From NCBI RefSeq assembly GCF_900109455.1, contig NZ_FOAG01000002.1:62001-126000 (forward strand): a stretch of 64,000 nt of DNA, written 5' to 3'. Origin of the DNA: Roseovarius azorensis (GTDB lineage Bacteria; Pseudomonadota; Alphaproteobacteria; Rhodobacterales; Rhodobacteraceae). Both the position numbers and the translations under genes were made by a program. The notes under the pieces are model-generated. The model was not told where the DNA came from. It made no database searches and was given only the letters and a program-made list of their open reading frames with translations. Shown one piece after another: positions 18,887 through 28,623 of the stretch (within the stretch, counting starts at the first letter, position 1; each line of letters opens with the position of its first letter).

Positions 18887-20554
18887 TCACTTCAATATAC
18901 CCGGCAGATTGAGCCCGTGTTCGCGCGCGCAGTCCAGCGCGATCTCATATCCCGCATCGGCATGGCGCATCACGCCGGTCGCGGGATCGTTCCACAGGAC
19001 ATTGGCAATGCGCCGATCCGCATCCTCGGTGCCGTCACAGCAGATCACCATGCCTGAATGCTGGCTGAACCCCATGCCGACACCACCGCCGTGATGCAGG
19101 CTGACCCATGTGGCCCCCGATGCACAATTCAGCAGCGCATTCAGCAGCGGCCAGTCGCTGACCGCGTCGGAGCCGTCCTTCATCCCCTCGGTTTCCCGGT
19201 TCGGGCTGGCAACAGACCCCGAATCCAGATGATCGCGGCCAATCACCACCGGCGCGCTCAACTCTCCAGTGCGCACCATCTCGTTGAACGCCAGCCCCAG
19301 CTTGTGCCGCACGCCCAGTCCAACCCAGCAGATGCGCGCGGGCAGGCCCTGAAACGCGATCCGCTCGCGCGCCATGTCCAGCCAGTTGTGCAGATGCGGA
19401 TCATCCACCAGTTCCCTGACCTTGGCATCGGTCTTGTAGATATCCTCGGGATCGCCCGACAGCGCGCACCAGCGAAACGGCCCGATCCCGCGGCAGAACA
19501 GCGGCCGGATATAGGCGGGCACAAAGCCTGGAAAGGCAAATGCGTCCTTCAGCCCCTCATCCAGCGCCACCTGCCGGATGTTGTTGCCATAGTCTAGCGT
19601 CGGCACGCCCGCATTCCAGAAATCCACCATTGCCTGCACATGCACGCGCATGCTGGCGCGCGCCGCGCGTTCGACCGCCTTGGGATCGCTCTCCTGTTTC
19701 GCGCGCCACTCGGCAACCGTCCAGCCCTGCGGCAGATAGCCATGCACCGGATCATGCGCGCTGGTCTGATCGGTCACGATATCGGGCCTGACACCCCGGC
19801 GGACCAGTTCCGGGAACACATCCGCCGCATTGCCGATCAGCGCCACGCTCTTCGCCTCGCCCGCCGCTGTCCAGCGGTCGATCATCGTCAGCGCCTCGTC
19901 AAGCGAATGCGTGATCTCATCGACATAGCGGGTCCGCTTGCGGAATTCTGCGCGCGTCTCGTCGCATTCCACGGCCAGACAGCAGGCCCCCGCCATCACC
20001 GCCGCCAGCGGCTGCGCGCCGCCCATGCCGCCCAGACCCCCGGTCAGGATCCACCGACCCCCGAGGTTGCCACCGTAATGCTGCCGCCCGGCCTCGACAA
20101 AAGTCTCATAGGTGCCCTGAACGATGCCCTGAGAGCCGATATAGATCCACGAACCGGCGGTCATCTGGCCATACATCATCAGGCCCTTGCGATCCAGTTC
20201 GCTGAAGTGATCCCAGGTCGCCCAATGCGGCACGAGGTTGCTGTTGGCGATCAGCACCCGCGGCGCGTCCTTGTGGGTGCGGAACACGCCCACCGGCTTG
20301 CCCGACTGCACCAGCAGGGTTTCATCCGCCTCCAGTCCCTTCAGGGCTCCCACGATCCGGTCGAAATCCTCCCATGTGCGGGCCGCACGCCCGATGCCGC
20401 CATAGACGACCAGTTCATGCGGGTTCTCGGCCACGTCGGGATGCAGGTTGTTCATCAGCATCCGCATCGGCGCCTCGGTCAGCCAGCTCTTGGCGCTGAT
20501 CTCAGCGCCGGTGTCGGGATAGATGTCGCGGGTGTTGTGACGCGGATCGGTCAT
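18887..20554 (-). CDS. hutU: Urocanate hydratase
   Basis: Urocanase, 555 residues (family about 555-560), second enzyme of histidine breakdown: converts urocanate to 4-imidazolone-5-propionate using tightly bound NAD+. The glycine-rich [13 protein letters not shown] near residues 170-182 is the NAD-binding region, and DQTSAHDP and the C-terminal [16 protein letters not shown] are diagnostic. CAGGAG precedes the ATG, which overlaps the stop of hutG. It is the last hut gene of the minus-strand operon and is followed, 67 bases on, by dctP. Confidence 0.95.
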   Translation of the reverse strand: MTDPRHNTRDIYPDTGAEISAKSWLTEAPMRMLMNNLHPDVAENPHELVVYGGIGRAARTWEDFDRIVGALKGLEADETLLVQSGKPVGVFRTHKDAPRVLIANSNLVPHWATWDHFSELDRKGLMMYGQMTAGSWIYIGSQGIVQGTYETFVEAGRQHYGGNLGGRWILTGGLGGMGGAQPLAAVMAGACCLAVECDETRAEFRKRTRYVDEITHSLDEALTMIDRWTAAGEAKSVALIGNAADVFPELVRRGVRPDIVTDQTSAHDPVHGYLPQGWTVAEWRAKQESDPKAVERAARASMRVHVQAMVDFWNAGVPTLDYGNNIRQVALDEGLKDAFAFPGFVPAYIRPLFCRGIGPFRWCALSGDPEDIYKTDAKVRELVDDPHLHNWLDMARERIAFQGLPARICWVGLGVRHKLGLAFNEMVRTGELSAPVVIGRDHLDSGSVASPNRETEGMKDGSDAVSDWPLLNALLNCASGATWVSLHHGGGVGMGFSQHSGMVICCDGTEDADRRIANVLWNDPATGVMRHADAGYEIALDCAREHGLNLPGILK

Positions 20555-21345
20555 GTCAGATCTCCTGTGCGCGCAAGCGTTTCCAGTTGTTTTAGTATCT
20601 CCGCCAGATGCGGGCGCAGCCGCTCAGCGCGGTCGTGCAGATAGGGCCAGGGCGCCGCCTCTTCCATATAGGTCGACTGGGCCAGCTCCATCTGGATCGC
20701 GTGCCAGCCCTCTTCGGGCCGCCCGTAATGGCGGGTGGTCCAGCCGCCCCGGAACCGGCCGTTGGTGACACAGCTATAGCCCTCTGCCGCCCGGCAGACT
20801 GACTCGACCGCCCCGACGATCGCCGGCGCGCAGGTCGCGCCATCATTGGTGCCGATGTTGAAATCCGGCAGCACGCCGTCGAAAAGAAATGGAATACGTG
20901 ACCGTATGGAATGGCAATCGTAAAGCACCGCCACCCCGTGCTGCGCGCGCACCCGCGCCATCTCTGCCTCCAGCGCCGCATGATAGGGCACATGGAACGT
21001 CTCGCGCCGATACTCCACCTCGCCGCCCGAGGGCGGCACCTGCCAGATGTCGTGACCGTCGAAATCCGTCAGCGGCACCAGTCCGGTGGTATTTTGCCCC
21101 GGATAGAGGCTCGCCCCCGAAGGATCGCGATTGGCGTCGATGACATAGCGATGGAATGTCGCGCGCACCGTGGTCACGCCGGGCAGCAACCCCTCGTAGA
21201 GCTTGTGAATGTTCCAGTCTGTATCGGCCAGCCCGCGTCCCAGATCATTCAGCCGTGCCCGGACGTCCGCCGGAACATACGTACCAGTATGCGGCAGTCC
21301 CAGAATGACCGGGCCATCCCCCCGCACCACCTCGACCGGGATCAT
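20551..21345 (-). CDS. hutG: N-formylglutamate deformylase
   Basis: Protein of 264 residues of the N-formylglutamate amidohydrolase family. It releases formate from N-formylglutamate to give glutamate, the last step of the five-step histidine route. Family motifs are [10 protein letters not shown] near residues 16-25, YDCHSIRS near 141, and [14 protein letters not shown] near 196. Its presence together with HutF, rather than a one-step formiminoglutamase, defines the pathway branch. The stop overlaps the hutU start; the 49-base gap to hutH contains a degenerate fragment resembling the dispersed hairpin repeat. Confidence 0.92.
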   Translation of the reverse strand: MIPVEVVRGDGPVILGLPHTGTYVPADVRARLNDLGRGLADTDWNIHKLYEGLLPGVTTVRATFHRYVIDANRDPSGASLYPGQNTTGLVPLTDFDGHDIWQVPPSGGEVEYRRETFHVPYHAALEAEMARVRAQHGVAVLYDCHSIRSRIPFLFDGVLPDFNIGTNDGATCAPAIVGAVESVCRAAEGYSCVTNGRFRGGWTTRHYGRPEEGWHAIQMELAQSTYMEEAAPWPYLHDRAERLRPHLAEILKQLETLARTGDLT

Positions 21346-21394
21346 GCCGCACCCCTTTCACTGTTCCGGAAATACTCAAATCTCGGGCCCCGCC

Positions 21395-22936
21395 TCACAG
21401 AACCAACTCCAGCCCGGATGCGTTGACCAGATCGCCCGCGCGCACCATTTCCGACGCGGCCGCCAGATCGGGCGCCAGATAACGGTCGGCTGCCAGAACC
21501 GGCACCACCTCGCGCAGCCGCGCGATGACCGACCTTAGCGGCGTGCTCGTCTGCAGGCGCGCACGGAACCCGATGCCCTGCGCGCCGCAGATCGCCTCGA
21601 CCCCCAGAATGACCGACAGGTTGTCATTCATCCGCTTCAGCCGCCGTGCCGCATGCGCCGCCATGCTGACGTGATCCTCCTGATTGGCAGAGGTGGGTGT
21701 GGAATCCGTCGTGCAGGGATTGGCCATATGCTTGTTCTCGCTCATCAGCGCAGCGGTGGTGACCTCGGCGATCATCATCCCCGAATTCAGCCCCGGTTCG
21801 GGCGTCAGGAACGGCGGCAGATCGAAACTCAGCGTCGGATCCACCATCAGCGCGACGCGCCGTTGTGCAATCGCCCCGATTTCCGAGATGGCCATGGCGA
21901 TCTGATCGGCGGCGAAGCCCACCGGCTCGGCATGAAAATTCCCGCCCGAGACGATCATGCCTCCCTCGGGGTGGTTGTCGTCCACCAGCACGAGCGGGTT
22001 GTCGGTCACCGCGTTGGCCTCGATCTCCAGCACCGCGCCCGCCCGCCGCAACAGATCGACCGCCGCCCCCGAAACCTGTGCCTGACAGCGGATGCAATAG
22101 GGATCCTGAACGCGAGTGTCGCCCTCGCGGTGGCTCTCGCGGATCTCGCTGCCCTCCATCAGCGCCGCCTGCGCCCGGGCCACCTCGATCTGCCCGGCAT
22201 GGCCGCGCAGGCTGTGGATCGCCGCCACCAGCGGCGCCGTCGATCCCATGATTGCATCCGTGGACAGCGCCGCCGTCACCACGCAATTCTGCGCGTTGCG
22301 CCAGGCCCCCCACAGCCCGGTCAGCGCACAGGCGGTGGAAAACTGCGTGCCGTTGATCAGCGCCAGACCTTCCTTGGGGCCCAGCACGATAGGGGCAAGA
22401 CCCGCACGCGACAGCGCCTCTGAGCCGGGCAGCCGCGTCCCATCATGCCACGCCTCGCCCGCACCGATCATCACCGCCGCCATATGCGCCAGCGGAGCCA
22501 GATCGCCCGACGCACCGACCGATCCCTGATCGGGCACCACCGGCGTCACATCCCGCGCCAGCATCCCCTCGATCAGTTCGATCGTAGCCCACGCCACGCC
22601 CGAGGCACCGCGCCCCAGGCTCATCAGCTTGAGCACCATCATCAGCCGCGTGGTGGCTACGTCCAGCGTCTCGCCCACACCACAGCAATGCGACAGGATG
22701 AGATTGCGCTGCAGATCCGCGGTCTTCTCCGGCGCGATCTTGACGCTCGCCAGCTTGCCAAAGCCGGTATTGACACCATACACAGCCGTACGTCCAGCCG
22801 CCGCCCGCGCCACCAGCGCAAAGGCGGCCTCGACTGAGGGTCTTACGTTGCGGTCCAGTTCCGCCGTCAGCCCGCCGCGCCAGATCGCCTCCAGCACCGC
22901 CAGCCGCACCTGTCCCGGCATCAAGACTTCCGTCAT
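21395..22936 (-). CDS. hutH: Histidine ammonia-lyase
   Basis: First enzyme of histidine degradation, removing ammonia to give urocanate; 513 residues as expected. The Ala142-Ser143-Gly144 triad in [11 protein letters not shown] forms the MIO electrophile. NTGFGKLA near residue 56 and the C-terminal NQEDHVSMA also mark the family. The start ATG overlaps the stop of hutI (ATGA) and is preceded by GGTGAGGG, so translation is coupled to hutI. Confidence 0.95.
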   Translation of the reverse strand: MTEVLMPGQVRLAVLEAIWRGGLTAELDRNVRPSVEAAFALVARAAAGRTAVYGVNTGFGKLASVKIAPEKTADLQRNLILSHCCGVGETLDVATTRLMMVLKLMSLGRGASGVAWATIELIEGMLARDVTPVVPDQGSVGASGDLAPLAHMAAVMIGAGEAWHDGTRLPGSEALSRAGLAPIVLGPKEGLALINGTQFSTACALTGLWGAWRNAQNCVVTAALSTDAIMGSTAPLVAAIHSLRGHAGQIEVARAQAALMEGSEIRESHREGDTRVQDPYCIRCQAQVSGAAVDLLRRAGAVLEIEANAVTDNPLVLVDDNHPEGGMIVSGGNFHAEPVGFAADQIAMAISEIGAIAQRRVALMVDPTLSFDLPPFLTPEPGLNSGMMIAEVTTAALMSENKHMANPCTTDSTPTSANQEDHVSMAAHAARRLKRMNDNLSVILGVEAICGAQGIGFRARLQTSTPLRSVIARLREVVPVLAADRYLAPDLAAASEMVRAGDLVNASGLELVL

Positions 22937-24123
22937 CCCTCACCCCCAAAAATCCGCCGCCAGAGCGGGTTGTATCCAATGCGATATGCCAGTTCCGCGG
23001 GCTGCTCCACGTCCCAGAGCGCCAGATCGGCGCGTCGGCCCGCCGCGATCACGCCGCAGTCGCCCAATCCCAGCGCCCGCGCCGCATACCGCGTCACCCC
23101 GGCCAGCGCTTCTTCGGGAGTCATGCGAAACAGCGTGCAACCCATGTTCATCGCCAGTAGCAATGACGCCATCGGCGACGATCCCGGATTGCAGTCCGTG
23201 GCCAGCGCCATCGGCACGCCATGCCTGCGAAAGATGTCGATCGGCGGCGCCTGCGTCTCGCGCAGGGTATAAAACGCGCCGGGCAGGATCACCGCCACGC
23301 TGCTCGCCCGCGCCAGCGCCCGCGCATCCGCATCGTCGGCATATTCCACATGATCCGCCGACAGCGCGCCATAGCGCGCCGCCAGCTGCGTGCCGCCCAG
23401 ATGACTCAGTTGCTCAGCATGCAGCTTGACCGGCAGGCCCAGTTCCCGCGCCCGGTCGAACACCACCGCGATTTCCTCGGGCGAAAAGGCGATACCCTCG
23501 CAGAACCCGTCCACCGCATCCACCAGCCCCGCGTCATGCGCCGCCTCCAGCGCGGGCAGGCAGATCTCGGAAACATACGCCTTCGAACGGTTCTTGTACT
23601 CCACCGGCACCGCATGCGCCCCAAGGAAAGAGGTTTTCACCCGCACCGGGCGCGCGCCCTCGATCGCGCGCGCCACACGCAGCATTTTCAACTCGGTAGC
23701 GATATCCAGCCCATAGCCGGATTTCACCTCGATGACCGCAACCCCCTCGGCGATCAACGCATCGGCGAACCGCAAGGCTCCCGCCAGCAACGCCTCTTCC
23801 GACGCCTCGCGCGTCGCCCTGACGGTCGAAACGATCCCGCCACCCGCGCGCGCCACCTCTTCATAGCTTGCCCCGTTCAGGCGCATCTCGAACTCGCCCG
23901 CGCGGTTGCCGCCATGCACGATATGGGTGTGGCAATCGATCAACGCCGGGGTCACAAGTCGCCCGCCCAGATCCTCTTGCGGCCCATCATATCCGCCCGG
24001 CAGATCCGTCTCCTGCCCGACCCATGCAATCCGCCCGCCCTCGACCAGCAGCGCGCCGCGCGCGATCAACCCATAGGCTTCATCCCCCGCCATCGTCGCA
24101 ATCCGCGCATTCCTGAACAACAT
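22933..24123 (-). CDS. hutI: Imidazolonepropionase
   Basis: Amidohydrolase-superfamily enzyme of 396 residues that opens imidazolonepropionate to formiminoglutamate. The metal-binding HTHIVHGG near residue 68, KLHAEQ near 235 and [10 protein letters not shown] near 310 are family signatures. The ATG at 24123 is chosen over a TTG six bases upstream. It is the first gene of the hutIHGU operon and is read divergently from hutF across a control region of about 80 bases. Confidence 0.94.
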   Translation of the reverse strand: MLFRNARIATMAGDEAYGLIARGALLVEGGRIAWVGQETDLPGGYDGPQEDLGGRLVTPALIDCHTHIVHGGNRAGEFEMRLNGASYEEVARAGGGIVSTVRATREASEEALLAGALRFADALIAEGVAVIEVKSGYGLDIATELKMLRVARAIEGARPVRVKTSFLGAHAVPVEYKNRSKAYVSEICLPALEAAHDAGLVDAVDGFCEGIAFSPEEIAVVFDRARELGLPVKLHAEQLSHLGGTQLAARYGALSADHVEYADDADARALARASSVAVILPGAFYTLRETQAPPIDIFRRHGVPMALATDCNPGSSPMASLLLAMNMGCTLFRMTPEEALAGVTRYAARALGLGDCGVIAAGRRADLALWDVEQPAELAYRIGYNPLWRRIFGGEG

Positions 24124-24160
24124 GGCCAAGACCTTCTTGATTTCCGAGTCGTTTGATGCA

Positions 24161-24188
24161 ATTATGTCTATACATATTAATCTGTCAA
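24161..24188 (-). promoter_or_regulatory. Predicted hutI promoter
   Basis: Read on the minus strand: a perfect -35 TTGACA (24183-24188) and -10 CATAAT (24161-24166) separated by 16 bases, about 40 bases upstream of hutI. On the other strand TTGATG (24153-24158) and TATTAA (24175-24180), also 16 apart, could serve hutF. Both overlap the palindromes described here, which suits repression by HutC. Confidence 0.5.
24163..24176. promoter_or_regulatory. Candidate HutC operator
   Basis: Near-palindrome TATGTCTATACATA in the hutI-hutF gap. Its core GTCTATAC fits the GT-N-TA-N-AC pattern known for the HutC subfamily of GntR regulators. It overlaps the predicted hutI -10 element and the hutF promoter spacer, so one bound repressor could close both directions. 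The hutC gene lies in the hutF operon. Confidence 0.55.
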
Positions 24189-24193
24189 GACAG
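24182..24193. promoter_or_regulatory. Second palindrome in the hut control region
   Basis: CTGTCAAGACAG, perfect 5-base arms around AA, 6 bases from the candidate HutC site. It covers the predicted hutI -35 hexamer and ends 9 bases before the hutF start codon. It could be a weaker HutC site (GT....AC spacing is kept) or a site for another regulator. Confidence 0.4.
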
Positions 24194-24202
24194 GATCACG
24201 CA

Positions 24203-25567
24203 ATGACACAAATCTGGGCCTCTCAGGCGCTCCTGCCCTCCGGCTGGGCGCCCGACGTATCGGTAGAGATCGACGAGACCGGCCATATCGTCCGCGTGAC
24301 ACCCGGCGCGCCACCTGCGGGTCACCGCACCGGCCTCCTGCTGCCCGCGCCCGCCAACGCCCATTCCCACGCATTCCAGCGCGCCATGGCGGGCCTGACC
24401 GAAACGCGCGGCCCCGATCCGCGCGACACGTTCTGGACATGGCGGCAGTTGATGTATCGCTTTCTCGACCGGCTGACCCCGGATCAGGTGCAGGCCATCG
24501 CGGCGCTGGTGCAGATGGAAATGCTCGAATCCGGCTATGCCACCAATGTCGAATTCCACTACCTGCACCATCAGCCGGGCGGCCTGCCTTATGACGACAG
24601 CGCGGAAATTGTGCATCGCATCGTCGCCGCGGCACAGGAAACTGGCATCGGCCTGACGCTGCTGCCGGTGCAATACGAATTCGGCGGCGTCGACCGCCGC
24701 CCGCTTGGCCCCGGCCAGATCCGTTTCGGAAACACCCCGGATCAGTTTGCCCGACTGATGGACGCCAGCCGCGCGGCCCTCACCCCCCTGCCGCCCGATG
24801 CACGTATCGGCGTGGCCCCCCATAGCCTCCGCGCCGTGACGCCAGAAGCGATCCGCAACGCTGCGGCCCTCGCCCAAGGCAGCCCCATCCACATGCACCT
24901 CGCCGAACAACTGGCCGAAGTCACCGAAGTCGAGGCCGCCTATGGCGCGCGCCCCGTGGACTGGCTCTTGGGTCATACGGAAATCACACCGCAATGGTGC
25001 CTCATCCACTGCACCCAGATGCAGCCGCATGAGACCAAGGCGCTCGCCCGCACGGGTGCCGTCGCGGGCCTCTGCCCGATCACCGAATCAAGCCTCGGCG
25101 ACGGCATTTTCGAAGGGCTGCGCTGGATGGAGGCTGGTGGGCGCATCGCCATCGGATCGGATTCCAATATCCGCATCGCCCTGTCGGAGGAAATCCGCAC
25201 GCTCGACTACTCGCAGCGCCTGCGCGATCATTCCCGCGCCGCGCTGGCCACGCCCGCGCACTCCACCGGCCGCCGCCTGATGGATGCCGCCACCGCAGGC
25301 GGCGCACAGGCCGCCGGGCGCAACACCGGGCAGATCGCGCGGGGATTCCTTGCCGATCTCATGGCGCTCGACGACAGCCATATCGACCTTGCGGACCGAC
25401 CCGGCGACACCGCCCTCGATATCTGGATCTTCGCGGGCGACGACCGTATGGTCCGCGATGTCTGGGCGGCGGGTCGCCATATGGTGCAGGGTGGCCGCCA
25501 CATCGCCCGAGACGCGATCACTCACCGCTATGCTGCGGCCATGAAACCACTCCGGGACGCGCTATGA
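24203..25567 (+). CDS. hutF: Formimidoylglutamate deiminase
   Basis: Amidohydrolase-superfamily protein of 454 residues that deiminates N-formimino-glutamate to N-formylglutamate, which HutG then cleaves. Seen in the sequence: the metal motif NAHSHAFQRAMAG near residue 52, HMHLAEQ near 232, and a late GSDSNIRIALSEE. The ATG at 24203 is preferred because AGGA lies 8 bases upstream and the gene then begins after the control palindromes. Its last four bases overlap the hutC start. Confidence 0.92.
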   Translation: MTQIWASQALLPSGWAPDVSVEIDETGHIVRVTPGAPPAGHRTGLLLPAPANAHSHAFQRAMAGLTETRGPDPRDTFWTWRQLMYRFLDRLTPDQVQAIAALVQMEMLESGYATNVEFHYLHHQPGGLPYDDSAEIVHRIVAAAQETGIGLTLLPVQYEFGGVDRRPLGPGQIRFGNTPDQFARLMDASRAALTPLPPDARIGVAPHSLRAVTPEAIRNAAALAQGSPIHMHLAEQLAEVTEVEAAYGARPVDWLLGHTEITPQWCLIHCTQMQPHETKALARTGAVAGLCPITESSLGDGIFEGLRWMEAGGRIAIGSDSNIRIALSEEIRTLDYSQRLRDHSRAALATPAHSTGRRLMDAATAGGAQAAGRNTGQIARGFLADLMALDDSHIDLADRPGDTALDIWIFAGDDRMVRDVWAAGRHMVQGGRHIARDAITHRYAAAMKPLRDAL

Positions 25568-26277
25568 CACCCCCGCAATTCAACAGTTGGCAATCAATCC
25601 AGGACGAGGTGCTGCGCCGCATCCATGCGCGCGAATGGCCCCCCGGCACCGTGATCCCGAACGAAGCCGATCTCGCGCAGGACTTCGGCTGCGCGCGCGC
25701 CACCGTCAACCGCGCCCTGCGCGCGCTGGCCGATGCGGGCATCCTCGAACGCCGCCGCAAGGCGGGCACGCGCGTGGCGCTCCACCCGGTCAGCCGCGCC
25801 ACCGTGGATATTCCCCTGATCCGCCAGGAAATCACCGCGCGCGGCCTGGTCTATGCCTATCGCCACCTCAGTCGCCGTATCGCCAGCCCGCCACGCGACG
25901 TGGCCGCAACGCTCTGTGCCGGGACGCCCTGCGAGGGCCTGCATGTCACCGCGCTGCACCTCGCCTCGGACGCGCCCTTTGTCTTTGAGGACCGCTGGAT
26001 CAGCCTCACCACCGCCCCCGCCGCCGCCGCGCAGGGCTTCGAGACGCTGAGCGCGAATGAATGGCTCATCTCGACCATTCCCTACACCCATGGCGATATC
26101 CGCTTTTCCGCCGAGGTGGCCCCCGAGTCCATCGCCGAACTGCTTGGCACCAGCCCCGGTGCGCCGATCTTTGTGGTCGAACGCACGACATGGGATCATA
26201 CCCGCGCCATCACCACCGTGCGGCTCAACTACGCCCCCGGCTACAGCATCACCACCGGTATCGGTACGCCCAGCTGA
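25564..26277 (+). CDS. hutC: Histidine utilisation repressor HutC (GntR family)
   Basis: Regulator of 237 residues: an N-terminal winged helix (about 10-75, with PNEADLAQDFGCARATVNRA as the recognition region) and a C-terminal UTRA effector domain. In characterised bacteria HutC is released from DNA by urocanate, inducing hut genes. It is translationally coupled to hutF by an ATGA overlap, so it should repress its own synthesis through the hutI-hutF control region. Homology and context agree. Confidence 0.9.
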   Translation: MTPPQFNSWQSIQDEVLRRIHAREWPPGTVIPNEADLAQDFGCARATVNRALRALADAGILERRRKAGTRVALHPVSRATVDIPLIRQEITARGLVYAYRHLSRRIASPPRDVAATLCAGTPCEGLHVTALHLASDAPFVFEDRWISLTTAPAAAAQGFETLSANEWLISTIPYTHGDIRFSAEVAPESIAELLGTSPGAPIFVVERTTWDHTRAITTVRLNYAPGYSITTGIGTPS

Positions 26278-26303
26278 ACGGTCCGCATGCCGCGCCTGCA
26301 GAT

Positions 26304-26405
26304 GGGTATTTGGACCAAGAAGAAACCCCGATCTCCCGATTTCTTCTTGGTCTCAATACCCCGGGGGAGTCCCGGATGAAATCCGAGACGGGGGCAGCGC
26401 CCCCT
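26304..26405. repeat. Dispersed hairpin repeat, copy B, with long inverted arms
   Basis: Largest copy of the element. A 21-base arm at 26305-26325 is repeated inverted at 26340-26360 with two mismatches (both contain the AAGAAGAAA/TTTCTTCTT block), giving a strong stem with a 14-base loop. AATACCCCGGGGG and a second hairpin GGGGGC-agc-GCCCCC (26390-26404) follow. It sits between the convergent hutC and 26404-27258 genes, so it may also stop transcription. Confidence 0.65.
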
Positions 26406-27258
26406 ACTTTTCCCCCTCCAGCAGCGCCCGCAACCCGACGCGGTAATCGGGATAGATAAGTCTCACACCCAACTCTTCCTTGATTCGCCGGTTACAAACC
26501 CGCTTTGACTCGGCATAGAACGAGCGGGCCATCGGTGTCATCTCGGCGTCGTCATGGGCCACCTCCTCGGGCAGCGGCAGGCCCAGAAGTTCCGCGGCAT
26601 ATCCGATCACGTCCTGCGGCGGGGCCGGATCGTCATCGCACAGGTTGTAGACCGCCCCCGGATCGGGCCGGCGGATCGACGCCTCCAGCACCTGCGCGAT
26701 GTCCTCCACATGGATGCGGCTGAATACCTGTCCCGGTTTGACGATCCGCCGCGCCGTGCCCTGACGCACCTTCTCGAACGGGCCGCGCCCCGGGCCATAA
26801 ATGCCCGCCAGGCGGAAGACATGCAGTGGCAGGCCGGGGATGGCCCGCCACTCGGCCTCTGCTGCCACCCGCATCTGCCCGCGCCGGGTCGAGGGGGTGA
26901 GCGGTGTCGACTCATCCACCCAACCGCCCTGATGATCGCCATAAACCCCGGTCGTCGACAGATAGCCGACCCAATCCAGCCGGGACGCAATCCGCGCGAT
27001 TGCATCCCGGTGCAGCGCCAGAACCGGATCGCCCCCGGCCTCCGGCGCAACCGAAACCAGGATATGCGTGGCGTTCTCAAGGGACTCCGTCAGATCGCCC
27101 TCCGGCCACAGCACCGGCGTCACACCCTCGCGCGCCAACATCGCCGCCTTCTGCGCGCTGCGCGTCGTGCCATAGATCCGCCAGCCCTGCGGCAAGAACT
27201 TCGCCGCCAGCGCGCGTGCGCTGTAGCCGTGACCAAAGGAAAGCAGAGTTTTGCCCAT
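26404..27258 (-). CDS. NAD(P)-dependent SDR/epimerase-like protein (YeeZ type)
   Basis: Protein of 284 residues with an N-terminal Rossmann motif (LLSFGHGYSARALA) and an extended-SDR pattern: YLSTTGVYGDHQGGWVDE near residue 97 and IHVEDIAQVLEA near 185. It resembles the YeeZ-like nucleoside-diphosphate-sugar epimerase-related proteins, often annotated as NAD(P)-dependent oxidoreductase. The classical catalytic YxxxK is not evident, so catalysis on sugars is doubtful. Its 3' end touches the hairpin repeat. Confidence 0.7.
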   Translation of the reverse strand: MGKTLLSFGHGYSARALAAKFLPQGWRIYGTTRSAQKAAMLAREGVTPVLWPEGDLTESLENATHILVSVAPEAGGDPVLALHRDAIARIASRLDWVGYLSTTGVYGDHQGGWVDESTPLTPSTRRGQMRVAAEAEWRAIPGLPLHVFRLAGIYGPGRGPFEKVRQGTARRIVKPGQVFSRIHVEDIAQVLEASIRRPDPGAVYNLCDDDPAPPQDVIGYAAELLGLPLPEEVAHDDAEMTPMARSFYAESKRVCNRRIKEELGVRLIYPDYRVGLRALLEGEK

Positions 27259-27385
27259 GACCCCCTACATGACCCGGCCCGCGCGCTTTGGCAAGGTGGC
27301 GGTCTTTCGCCGGTGCGCGGCAAAGCCTCTGGCGCAAATCGCAATCTGCGGGCAGTGTGCACGCGAAACCGTGCCCGGAGCCGCC

Positions 27386-27871
27386 ATGCCCTATCTGTCC
27401 CGTCGTCACGCTATCGCGCTGATCGCCGTCGCACCCCTCGCCGCCTGTGCCAAACCTGATCCCGATCTCTCGAGCCGCAACGCGCCGTTCGAGCCGCAGT
27501 TCTATCCCAACGAGACACCGGAACTGCGCCGCCTGATCAACCAATACGCCGATCACTACGAGGTGCCCCGTTCGCTCGTCCACCGCCTCGCCATACGCGA
27601 AAGCAGGCACCGCCCCGGCGCACGCAACGGCCCCTATTACGGCCTGCTGCAAATCCTGCCGCAAACGGCCCGCAGCATGGGGTTCCGCGGACAGCCAAAC
27701 GATCTGCTCGATGCCGAAACCAACCTGAAATACGCGGTCAAATACCTGCGCGGTGCCTATATCGTGGCGGATGGCGACCCGGATGCCGCGATCATGTGGT
27801 ACGCGCGCGGATACTACTACGAGGCCAAGCGCAAAGGTTTGCTGGTGGAAACGGGTCTGCGCTCTGCCTAA
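27386..27871 (+). CDS. Lytic transglycosylase SLT domain lipoprotein
   Basis: Protein of 161 residues. The N-terminus has a signal peptide ending in a lipobox (APLAAC), so it should be lipid-anchored. The rest is an SLT-type domain: catalytic Glu in LAIRESRHRPGARNG, then YYGLLQILPQTARSMG and NLKYAVKYLRG. Members cleave the glycan strands of peptidoglycan. The ATG at 27386 is chosen because the signal peptide begins there and GGAG precedes it. It converges with the aldolase gene, overlapping it by 4 bases. Confidence 0.8.
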   Translation: MPYLSRRHAIALIAVAPLAACAKPDPDLSSRNAPFEPQFYPNETPELRRLINQYADHYEVPRSLVHRLAIRESRHRPGARNGPYYGLLQILPQTARSMGFRGQPNDLLDAETNLKYAVKYLRGAYIVADGDPDAAIMWYARGYYYEAKRKGLLVETGLRSA

Positions 27872-28623
27872 CAGGCGTAGTCTGACCCTTCGCTGTCCAG
27901 AATTGCCTTCAACTCCGCCATATGCCGCTCGGCCTGGTCAGGATAATCCTCCAGCTCCCGCGCGGTCTTTTCCGCCACCGCGTCCGACAGCACCCGCAGC
28001 GGCCGCCCGGTCTGCAGCGCCCGGATATAGGTCTCAGCGGCGCGCTCGAAATAATAGAGCCGGTTGAACGTGTCCGCCACCGTGTCGCCGATCACCATCA
28101 CGCCATGATTGCCCATGATCAGAACCTTGTGCTTCGGATCGCTCAGCAGTCGCGCACAGCGCTCCCCCTCATCCTCGAACGCCAGCCCGCCATACCCCTC
28201 GTCAACCACATGACGGTTATAGAAGGTGGCACAGTTCTGGTCGATGGGCGGCAGGCGACTGTCGGCCAGAGAGGCCAGAACAGTGGCGTGAATCGAATGC
28301 ACATGCATCGCGCAGCGGGCATGGCGGCAATGCCGGTGCAGCCCGCCATGCAGGCCCCAGGCGGTTGGGTCCGGCGCGTCCGGTCCCTCCAGCGTCGCCG
28401 GATCATTGGCATCGACCTCGATCAGATCGCTCGCCCGAATGCGGGTGAAATGCATCTGGTTGGGATTCATCAAGAACCGCGTGCCATCCTCGTTGATCGC
28501 AAGGCTGAAATGATTGGCCACCGCCTCGTGCATGTCCAGCCGCACGGTCCAGCGGAAGGCCGCGGCGAGATCGACCCGCTCCTGCCAGTGCTCCATGTTT
28601 GGCTTGAGATTGGTCACGGTCAT
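27868..28623 (-). CDS. Class II aldolase/adducin family protein
   Basis: Protein of 251 residues of the class II aldolase/adducin family. The zinc-binding pair is in MHVHSIHATV and a further signature is IMGNHGVMVIGDTVADTFN; a third histidine ligand expected near YYFERAAETY is not clear. Family members cleave sugar phosphates or act as decarboxylases or epimerases; the substrate is not evident. The frame stays open for 1.7 kb upstream but the coding character ends at this ATG, which overlaps the stop of the VOC gene (ATGA) and has AGGA before it. Confidence 0.75.
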   Translation of the reverse strand: MTVTNLKPNMEHWQERVDLAAAFRWTVRLDMHEAVANHFSLAINEDGTRFLMNPNQMHFTRIRASDLIEVDANDPATLEGPDAPDPTAWGLHGGLHRHCRHARCAMHVHSIHATVLASLADSRLPPIDQNCATFYNRHVVDEGYGGLAFEDEGERCARLLSDPKHKVLIMGNHGVMVIGDTVADTFNRLYYFERAAETYIRALQTGRPLRVLSDAVAEKTARELEDYPDQAERHMAELKAILDSEGSDYAC

